From Limnomonas spitsbergensis (lineage: Eukaryota > Chlorophyta > Chlorophyceae > Chlamydomonadales), in assembly GCA_037349105.1 (NCBI GenBank), contig JAYJMM010000037.1, forward strand, positions 930,001-994,000: DNA of 64,000 bases, read 5' to 3'. The position numbers and the translations under genes are program-made. This document shows, piece by piece, positions 50,831 through 61,700 of the stretch (position 1 is its first letter; each line of letters opens with the position of its first letter). A model generated the notes under the pieces. That model saw only the letters and a list, made by a program, of their open reading frames with translations, ran no database searches and was not told where the DNA came from.

Positions 50831-52749
50831 GACAGGCTGTCATGCAAAGATATTTGGTTTCGCCCGTACCCGAACACATCGCAAGCTCATCGCATTTGCC
50901 GTATTCCCCTGCCCTCTGTTTCCAACCAGAAAACCCGCCACCGGGATTAATCCCGGCGAGGCGCAGGTGGAATTGGGGCCGAAGTGTGGATCGATCGGCA
51001 GGACCACAGGCTCGAGGACACCGAAGATGCTACTATTGCTCGACATCACGGCTTCGACGATGGCGCTTGAAGGCTTCGAAGTTGAAACTGTTCGCATTCA
51101 GCTTGCTGACGGGAGGGAAGGAATTCAAAATGTCACGTGAGGCGAAGAGGTTCCATACTTGCTACGTCTTGCAGCTCTGTAAGTACTGCCGCGCAAACTG
51201 CAGATATGCTGTATTGCTGATTTGATGTACGCTTGCGTCACTCGTCTGGTCTGAGCTTTATTTGCGTCACTCGTCTGGTCCGAGCTTTATGTTTTGTGCA
51301 TAGGTCTCTGGTTTTGTGGTTCAAGTTCTGCCAGTGTTGCAGAATCTACCTTACATTGCTTGCTGTTGTTGATATGCATCATAAATAAAAAAGATTCCAC
51401 ACAGAAAACCAGATCCCTCTTGGCATGCAATTTTGGCATGGGAGGGTGTCATGGCTCAGTGGCCACATGCACCGTTATGACTTATGCGTACGCCCATTAT
51501 GAACTCAAACGTGTAGCTGCATTGGTAGTTGCTATGAATAAAGCTATGCCAACCTACTATGTTTGGAGATCTAAAAATTCACTTACAACCCAGTGGGCCT
51601 AAGGAATTACCAACAGGGAAAAGAGTGCAAGAAAGGAGCTTAGAGGCTGGCCAAGGAGAACAGCGACAGCGCACAGTCACATCATTATACCCCCCTTTCC
51701 AGCTCCTGCTACTCCGTCAGCCCTCGCTCCGGCTACTGCTGCTGCTGCTGAGCCTGCTGCTGCCACCGAGGCTCTCTCTCTTGCATCACCTGCTGGTTCT
51801 GCTGCTGAGGCATCACCCGAGAGCCTGCAGCAGCAGCTCCTAACCCGGATCTAGCGACCCCTGGCATTGTGATGTTGCGAAATCTTTCCATCTGCCCCGG
51901 CTATGCACCTCCTGTCGGCCAGCCCTTCGCAGCAAATTGGTCCTTTACGGCTCACTGGTTCTGCCTCATAGGTCTAACCGCCTAACTCAAACGGGAAGTA
52001 GGTCACGGCCAATGGAACCCCTTGGGTCACACTCGAACTGGGGCAGCAGGTTTCACAATTCATTCATTGAAAGGATACGTTGTCGAGCTTTGTTTTTTTA
52101 GGACACAGTGGTGTTTCATGAGTGTAGATTGGCTATATGATCCCATGACGTATCCAGTGGAGTTCAATCAGTGGAATATACGTATTTAAGTCCATATCAT
52201 TTTTTTACTGCTGCCTTCGTGAGCCACCTTCACTTGGGCTCGTAAAAATCCCTTCTTGCATATCTCAAGCCCAAGCATTGATTTCTGCCTGTTGCCCCAT
52301 GTACCAGTGGCCATGTAATGATGTACAATCCATTCTTCATGATTGCATCCGAGACCTGACCTACTCCTACTGAAAAAGTGCAAATGTCGCAATGACTCTC
52401 ATGGTTCTTAAGCCTATAACTATCTCTGTCAGTGGTCTTATCACAACTAACGTACAAAATCGAAATACATTATACAAAAACCAGGATACATTATTCTGGA
52501 TCTGATGTTCTGTATGCAGCACTCGATACCAAAAGTATTACCAACCCTGTTACCAAATTGTCAAACTACAACGAAAAGAATGTACATACTAAATTGCCTA
52601 TTTTGGAACGCAACGGTCAGCAACAAAATAGCAACAACAAAATGCATTTTAGTCTTAGTCTGACATAAATGATAAATTGCATCAACAAGACTGGCCATAT
52701 GCACCAAGGAACCTGGGAGGTGGAAATATTGCTTCGCCAGCTGCTGGAT
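50831..52749. other. No confident gene; 3' flank of the kinase gene
   Basis: It contains the palindrome CCGGGATTAATCCCGG (near 50942), a 27-base direct duplication at about 51233-51287, and an Ala-rich short frame ending near 51855 that could be a decayed exon. The part next to 52750 should be 3' UTR of the kinase gene. Confidence 0.4.
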
Positions 52750-55700
52750 TCAATTGGGCAGGCTTCCGCCTTCCAGCATGAGAACCACTTGAGCTGCAGT
52801 CGGACGAGCATGTGGCTCGAGCATCGTGCATGCCTCAAAGATCCGCTTCGCGACAGCTGGCACCTCGTCGGGCATGCGCAATGCCGTCGGGCCGTTCATT
52901 CCGGCCTGCGGGTTGGAGTGCATATTTAATAAATTTTGGAAGGCCACTGGCAGGCTCAGCGGTGGGCCAGCCACCACTGGCAGGCACAGCGGAAGGCCAG
53001 CCACCACTGACAGGCTCAGCGATGGGCCAGCCACCACTGGCAGGCATCGCGGTGGGCCAGCCACCACCGGCAGGCTCAATGGTGGGCTAGCCAGCACCGG
53101 CAGGCTTAGCGGTGGGCCAGCCACCACTGGCAAGCTCAGCAGTGGGCCAGCGACCACTGGCAAGCTCAGTCGTGGGCCAGCCACCACTGAACCGATGGAG
53201 AATAAGCCATGATCAGCCTCGGCCGGTGGCCCATGCTGCAAGGATAATCACCACCAAGCGCACCCACGGCTGCCAACCATGATCTGGCTGACTTGCATGT
53301 TCTACAAACCGGCCGGTTCCCGGACAGGATCGGCGGATAGAAAAAAACCCGGAGAAAAGCTGGATAGACACCATAGTAGGGCCCTGCTGACTTTCAATTG
53401 AAGCACTCTTGAATGTCCACTGCTTCTGCTTTGTTTAAGACGACATCACTCAAACTGATTCAGCCTTTCCTGAAGACACAGCTCCAGGAAGCGGGTCGTG
53501 GGGAGTGAAACAAGAAAACGCAGAGGATGCTGAAGAGCAAGGCTTCCGCAGATAGTGCGCAATTGGCACTTCACAGACAGCGGTGGATCGGCCATAATGT
53601 CTAGGCGACTAGGCCTGTGGCTAGCTCCCAGATCCGCATGTTCCGCGGACGCGCTTACGGCTCACCTGGCGCGTCACGGACAGCGGTGGGTACGCGGTGA
53701 TGTCCAGGCTGGTGGCTAGCTCCCAAATCAGCATGCCGAAGCTCCACATGTCGGCTGCTATGCTGCTGCGCTCCTTGTTCACAACCTGGGACAGGCAGGG
53801 CGGCATATTGACCTGCCCAGATCTTGATGTAATAAACCCCTGGCTGGATCTGCTTGGATCTACCCAAAATCCCTGGCTAGATCCAGGCCCCCCTGGCTAG
53901 ATCCAGGGATACTTCTCGTTAGATCCCGGGATCCCATGGCCAGATCTAGGGATACCGCTGCCCCCCCAATCCTGGGATACCCCTTCTGACCACATCTGCT
54001 TAAAACATCAGTAGGATCGTTCAGCTCCAGGATTGCTTAAAACATGTGGTGCACGTGAGAGCTGTGGTGTCAGTTTTTGGTGTAGCAAAACAAGCCGAGG
54101 CCTGGCTATCATTAATCGATAAGCCTCTGCAAACACAATGTCTCTGGGTTCTGGGCTCAGGGGTTTGGGGGTCCACAGGTTTTTGGTGTCATGACAGCTA
54201 GTGCTGTGCCCAGTGGACCCCCGACCTGGTTACGGCCCATGTCGGTGCCCATATCTAAGGGTTCATTGTTCATGGTTCTCACCTCTGGAGCCGACCAGAT
54301 GGGTGTCATGACAGCTTGCGCGGTGACCAGTGAGTTCCCGACCTGGTTCCGGCTCATGCCCATATCAGCAATCTTGGCCAGGCCCTCCTCAGTCAGCAGT
54401 ACCTGAGTCGGGCAGCGATGGAGTGTTGCGGCATCAGGGCTCAGAGACGGGCTGGTGCAAGCGGCAGGGATCCTGATGGGTATGCATCAGGCCCTCCTCC
54501 TTCAGTAGGACCTGATCTTGGCAGCAGGGGGTATTGTACTGTTGGGGGGATGCAGCGATGGTGTCTTGCGGCATCAGGGCTCAGAGGCAGGCTGGTGCAT
54601 GCGGCAGGGATCCTGAAGGGCTGCATCAGGCCCTCCTCCTTCAGCAGGACCTGAGTCAGGCAGCAAGGGGTGCTGTTAGGGGCAGGGATGGAGTGAGGCT
54701 GTATCAGGGCTCAGAGGCAGGCTGGTCCCAAAGGATGTTGACACAATGTGATTTTCGCCCAGTGCTCTGACTGTCAAGTGAAGAGACAGGCTGGTGCATG
54801 CGGCAGGGATCCTGAAGGGGGTGCATCAGGCCCGTTTCCGTCAGCAGTACCTGAGTCGGGCAGCAGGGGGTATTGTGCTGTTGGGGGGAATGCAGCGATC
54901 GAGTGAGGCTGTATCAGGGCTCAGAAACAGGCTGGTGCATGCGGCAGGGATCCTGAAGGGGTGCATCAGGCCCTCCTCCGTCAGCAGTACCTGAGTTGGG
55001 CAGTAGGGGGTGTTTTGCTGTAGGGGAAATGCAGCGATCGAAAGAGGCTACATCAGGGCTCAGAAGCAGATAGAGAGAAAGAACGCTACGCCCCGTTGGG
55101 GGCGTGAGAGTCAAGGAATCAGCGCAGCCTGGGCCGAAGCCTCATCCCCGCGGTTACCGTGGCTCAGAGGCAGGTTGGTGCATGCCGCAGGGATCCTGGA
55201 GGGGTGCATCAGGCCCTCCCTCCGTCAGTAGAACTGATTTTGGCAGAAGAGGTGGTTGTGGTAGAAGAGGTGGTTGTGCTGTTAGGGGCAGGGATCATGT
55301 GAGGCTGCATCTGCCATGAGACGTTCTATTGTCAGCAGCGCTTGTCTGGGGCAACCATCGTGTGAGTTTCATCAGGGCTCATAGAGGCAGGTTGGTGGAT
55401 GATGCAGGGGTTGTGTGAGGTTTCATCAGCTATCCGGGATTCCCTAGTCAGCAGCTCATTAGGGTTAATCATGCTGTTATTAGGGGCAGGGATCATGCGA
55501 GTTTCCATCAGACCCTCAGCCATGCGGCCTAACATTGTCAGGGGCGCTTGCTTGGGTCAGCGCTTAATTGAGGTTGCATGGTCCATCATAAGAGGCTGCA
55601 TCAGGGCTCAGAGACAGGCGACCAGGGCGACCAGGTGCCATGGGCAACCAGCCCATAGACAGAACAGCCAACCAGCTCTAGTATATGGCCATTCCTGCAG

Positions 55701-58700
55701 TGTCCATTCATAGTGCGTCAGTCTCGCATTTATCCATTACTCACATTGGGGGACTTGAGGTCACGGTGCATGACGGGCGGGTTGCAGGTGTGGAGATACA
55801 GCAGGCCCTGCGCCACGTCCATTGCCACTCGGGCACCCATGCAGTCCCACCTGCAGGCGCAAGGCGGAGAGACATATTTGTTTTCAAAAGTGTTGACAAT
55901 TGAGTGTGGAAATACAGCAGGCCATGCGCTAGGATGTCAGCCACTCGGGCACCCATGCAGTCCCACATGCAGGTGAGATGCGGTAAAGGCAATTTATAAT
56001 TATAGAGGAAAATGATCAAACTTGAGTTGCGGGGTACCTGAATGCCTCTATTAGACAAGGGAAGGAGAGATATTACTTGTCAGTTATAACTTGTCAGGGA
56101 AGGAGAGATAATACTTGTCAGATATAACTTGTCAGGGAAGGAGAGATATTACTTGTCAGATATAACTTGTCAGGGAAGGAGAGATATTACTTGGTCTGCA
56201 CCTTGACCAAGGGAAGGAGAGATAATACTTGTCAGATATAACTTGTCAGGGAAGGAGAGATATTACTTGTCAGATATAACTTGTCAGGGAAGGAGAGATA
56301 TTACTTGTCAGATATAACTTGTCAGGGAAGGAGAGATATTACTTGGTCTGCACCTTGACCCAGGGAAGGAGAGATAATACTTGTCAGATATAACTTGTCA
56401 GGGAAGGAGAGATATTACTTGTCAGATATAACTTGTCAGGGAAGGAGAGATATTACTTGTCAGGGAAGGAGAGATATTACTTGTCAGATATAACTTGTCA
56501 GGGAAGGAGAGATAATACTTGTCAGATATAACTTGTCAGGGAAGGAGAGATATTACTTGTCAGGGAAGGAGAGATAATACTTGTCAGATATAACTTGTCA
56601 GGGAAGGAGAGATATTACTTGGTCTGCACCTTGACCCAGGGAAGGAGAGATAATACTTGTCAGATATAACTTGTCAGGGAAGGAGAGATATTACTTGTCA
56701 GATATAACTTGTCAGGGAAGGAGAGATATTACTTGTCAGGGAAGGAGAGATATTACTTGTCATATATAACTTGTCAGGGAAGGAGAGATAATACTTGTCA
56801 GATATAACTTGTCAGGGAAGGAGAGATATTACTTGGTCTGCACCTTGACCCAGGGAAGGAGAGATATTACTTGTCAGATATAACTTGTCAGGGAAGGAGA
56901 GATATTACTTGTCAGATATAACTTGTCAGGGAAGGAGAGATAATACTTGTCAGATATAACTTGTCAGGGAAGGAGAGATAATACTTGTCAGATATAACTT
57001 GTCAGGGAAGGAGAGATAATACTTGTCAGATATAACTTGTCAGGGAAGGAGAGATAATACTTGTCAGGTATAACTTGTCAGGGAAGGAGAGATAATACTT
57101 GTCAGATATAACTTGTCAGGGAAGGAGAGATAATACTTGTCAGATATAACTTGTCAGGGAAGGAGAGATAATACTTGTCAGGTATAACTTGTCAGGGAAG
57201 GAGAGATAATACTTGTCAGATATAACTTGTCAGGGAAGGAGAGATAATACTTGTCAGATATAACTTGTCAGGGAAGGAGAGATAATACTTGTCAGGTATA
57301 ACTTGTCAGGGAAGGAGAGATAATACTTGTCAGATATAATTTGTCAGGGAAGGAGAGATAATACTTGTCAGATATAACTTGTCAGGGAAGGAGAGATAAT
57401 ACTTGTCAGGTATAACTTGTCAGGGAAGGAGAGATAATACTTGTCAGATATAACTTGTCAGGGAAGGAGAGATATTACTTGTCAGATATAACTTGTCAGG
57501 GAAGGAGAGATATTACTTGTCAGATATAACTTGTCAGGGAAGGAGAGATAATACTTGTCAGATATAACTTGTCAGGGAAGGAGAGATATTACTTGTCAGA
57601 TATAACTTGTCAGGGAAGGAGAGATAATACTTGTCAGGGAAGGAGAGATAATACTTGTCAGATATAACTTGTCAGGGAAGGAGAGATAATACTTGTCAGA
57701 TATAACTTGTCAGGGAAGGAGAGATATTACTTGGTCTGCACCTTGACCCAGAGAAGGGAAAGAGCTGAAATGACTATTAAGCCAGCAGCCCCCCCAGCAG
57801 GCATGCACTGGCCACGTACTTTGACCTGCCATCACCTCTCTCATAGCGCGCACATGCCATCGGGGCATCTTCACACACAGCCACAACAGCTATTCTAGTG
57901 TCCCAACCCATCTCCCCCTGGTGCATGGTGGTAGTCACATACACACATGCAAGAACAATTGTTTTTTGCCTCTCCTTGTGGGTGGACGCGGCCGTCCAGT
58001 TCCACCAAGTCACCCTGGGTGCGGGATCCCGCCTTACGGTGCGGGATCCCAACATGTAGGGTGGGGCGATCCCGCCCAAATTATTAAATTTGGGTCCCAG
58101 GACGTTAAAGGCGCTACCGTTTATGTTTTAGAGAATCATCGGGATCGCGCAGGGGCCCTCTGGGCACCTAGGCAAAATAAAAAAAAGAGGTTACAAAACC
58201 TGCGCCTTAAACCAAAAACCCACTCCTCCACTATGTGGAGGGGTCCCCAAAGTACCCCTGAGGTATTTCAAATTTGAAATGCCGCACTCCTCAAGAAAAG
58301 CTTCAGCATTTACTTTATTTCCTTCTTTTCCACGTCCTAGGGCCTCTCAATCCCTCCCTCCCTCCATTGCTTGCCCACTCTTTCACCCACTCTCCCTCCC
58401 ACCTCATGAAATCCGGTCGGGTTCGCATCGCTCGGTACAGATCTCCCCCTCGCATTAGCTCCGTAACCAGGCAGATCCTCCCCGGCCGCAGGCATGCCCC
58501 ATGGAGCGCCACCACATTGCGGTGGCTCAGTCTACCCAGCAGCGACGCCTCGAGCAGCAAGGTCTCAAGCTCCTTCCTCCCAGGACAAGAGCTCTGCAGG
58601 GGCAGGGGTCAGGGTTAGGAGGTGGCCGGTGGCTCAGTCGGCCCAGCAGCAACGCCTCCAGCACAATGGTATCCAGCTCCTTCCTCCCGGGACAGGAGCT

Positions 58701-61700
58701 CTGCAGGGGTAGGGGGTAGGGGCGCAGGAAGCAGGGGACAGGGTTAAATGATGGCTCAGTCGGCCCAGCAGCAACGCCTCCGGCTTAACAGTCTCCAGCT
58801 CCTTCCTCCCGGGGCAGGACCTCTGCACTTCTGCAGGGGTAGGGGGGCAGGGGGCAGGATGTAGCGGTGGCCGGTGGCTCAGTATCAACGTCATCAACTC
58901 CTTCCTCTCATGGCAGGATCTCTACAGGGGTACGGGTAGGGGGGCAGGGGCAGGGGGCAGGAGTCAGGAGTGGCTCAGTTGGCACAGTAGCAAGGTCTCC
59001 AGCTCCCTTTCGCCGGGGAAGGAGCTCTGCAGGGGCGGGGGTAGGGGGCAGGGGACATGTTTTAGCGGTGTCTGAGTCAGCCCAACAGCGACGCCTCCTG
59101 CTCCTTCCTCTTGGGGCAGGATCTCTACAGGGGCAGGGGGCAGGGGACAGGGTGTTGAGCACTGGTCGGTGGCTCAGGCCACCAGCAGCGATGCCTCCAG
59201 CACCAAGGTCCCCAGCTCCCTCCTCGTGTGGGGCAGGAGCTCTGCAGGGGCAGGAGGTAGGGTGCTAGCGGCAACTTTGGGGTCTTGGGTTCGGATTTGC
59301 ACCTAAGCTTTCAACCAAGTTGTTGGCAAAAGGGTGTTCTTGTGTCTTGAGGTCATTTCAAGCGGTTGGTGCAGGCTGATGCGGGGCCAAACCTAGGCCG
59401 GGGAAATGAGATGCACCTCGCGCCTAATCTCAGGGAAAAAATTGAAACTGCAATCTGAGTTTGGAAAATGCAAACGTCCCCGTCTCTTGTATGGGTCCCC
59501 TGGGTTCAAATTTAAAAACCTAAGAAGGGTAAGGGAAACTCTTACCCTAGGGTTAGGATGCAAATGGCACCATGGATGGGTCCCCTAGACTGAGCTTCAC
59601 AATCCCCTTCAGCCTGAACTTCACAAACCCTGACCTCCACAAACCCTGACCTCCACAAACCCTACACTTCACAAACCCTGACCTCCACAAACCCTGACCT
59701 CCACAAACCCTGACCTCCACAAACCCTGACCTCCACAAACCCTGACCTCCACAAACCCTGACCTCCACAAACCCTGACCTCCACAAACCCTACACTTCAC
59801 AAACCCTGACCTCCACAAACCCTGACCTCCACAAACCCTACACTTCAAAAACCCTGAACTACACCCGACCTTGAAAGAAAGAAAGAAAGCTACGCCCCGT
59901 GGGGGGCGTGAGAGTTAAGGAAACAGCGCAGCCTGGGCCGAAGCCACATCCGCGCCATTGCCGTTACCCGACCTCGTATTGGTGATCCTAGCCACCATCC
60001 CTGTCGGACCTCACACTCCACTACTCCGCACTCCATACCTAAATGTCCTACACTGCCACATCATGCGGACCGCCCAGCAGGCCGCGGTACATAATGACCT
60101 TCACACCCTAATGACCTCCACACCTGAATGACCTTCACTGCCACATCATGCGTACCGCCCAGCAGGCCGCGGTACACAATGACCTTCACACCCTCATGAC
60201 CTCCACATCTTAATGACCTTCCCTGCCACATATTGCGTACCGCCCAGAGGCCGTTGTACACTATGACCTTCAGACCTAAATGACCTCCACACCTTAATGA
60301 CCTTCACGGCCACATCTTGCGTACCGCCCAACAGGCCGCGGTACACAATGCCAAAACCGCCCTCCCCCAGGGAGAGCTTCCGGCCATCGGGACCCCGACA
60401 CAGCTGGACATCAGAGGCTTCTAGCAGCAGCTGGCCGAGTGTGTCTGTTAGGGGAGGAGCAGGGAGGGAGCAGTGGAGGGGGGGGCAGGGGGGGGGGGGG
60501 GGGGGAGGTCAGTTGAGGGGGGGGGGGCAGGTAGGGTTGTGTACCTCAGAGGCTTCTAGCAGCAGCTGGCCAAGCGTGCCTTGAAGGTGAGGAGCAGGGA
60601 GGAGGGCAGTGGAGGGGGAAGGGGGGGGGCAGGTTTGGCTGTGAGCCTCAGAGGCCTCTAGCAGCAGCTGGAGGAGTGCGCCTGTAAGGGGAGAAGCAGG
60701 GAGGGGGTATGGGGGAGGGGGGGGCAGATAGGGTTGTGAGTCTTAGAGGCCTCTAGCAGTAGCTGGCCAAGCGTGCCTGTAAGGGGAGAAGGAGGGAGGG
60801 GGTATGGGGGGGGGGGGCAGATTTGGTTGTGAGCCTCTTGCAATAGCTGGCCGAGCGTGCCTTGAAGTGGAGGAGAAGGGAGGGAGCAGGGATGGGAATG
60901 GGGGCAGGTTTGTTCGTGTACCCCTAGCAGCAGCTGGCCGAGTTTGTCTGTAAGGAGAGGAGCAGGAAGGGGGCAGAGGGGGGTCCAGGTTTATCACAAT
61001 CAGCCCAGGGGCCGTGTGCGCACAAACATAAAGATTGAATGCTTGCAGAGCAAGAAGGCCGGGTGGCAGCATTCACATGTCATCAGGTGCGATCAACAAG
61101 CCTGTTCTCACCTGCAGCGAGATTCAGCATCGCGGCCATGCTGTCGCTTGCCGACATGGGGGACGACGAGGTGGCACCCAAGCACGGCACGCCCGGGGGC
61201 GGCCAGACCAGCATGCTGCGCTGGCGCGGCGGAGACGCGTAGACCGCATGAGGGGATGGAGGCTGCTTTAAAGGCCGCAGCAGCCACGTTTGCCTCGGCG
61301 GCGCCACTGGCGCCTGCAGCTTGGCCGGTAGCCACGGCAGTGAATCAGCTTGCCTGCACTCCAGCTTTGCACCTGCTGCTTTCACCTTCGCGTAATGGCT
61401 CTGCGGATGAGCTAAGGCCTGTTCTGCCCTGGGAGGCCTGGCCAACTGAGCGCCCACGATGCGGCCCGGTATCGGCTTGGCTGCGGGAGCAAGCGTGCCC
61501 GGGAGGAGTTGCGGGCCGCTGGCCGCCCAACGATGCAGGTTAGCCTCCGATGTTTCCCAGCAGCGCCGCGGGGCTGCAGACGCAGCCCCTGGGGGTATGG
61601 CCGCGGCTGATGCAGGGCGCGAAGCCTTGCTAGGAGGCTGCGGAGGCGTCCCCTTCGCACTCAGGCTGGTTGAGAGGGGCGGCCGCAGATGCAGGCGAGT

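Noticed and set aside
51700..51855. Ala/Glu-rich exon ending in a stop
   Set aside because: The reading could be a decayed exon, but no partner exons, start or family resemblance were found; the CTG-rich composition explains the open frame.
56056..57760. Possible CRISPR array
   Set aside because: Units are directly adjacent with no unique spacers, and the context is an intron of a eukaryotic kinase gene.
61039..61543. Plus-strand frames opposite the kinase N-terminus
   Set aside because: High-GC, Ala-rich coding on the minus strand leaves open frames on the other strand; no motif seen.
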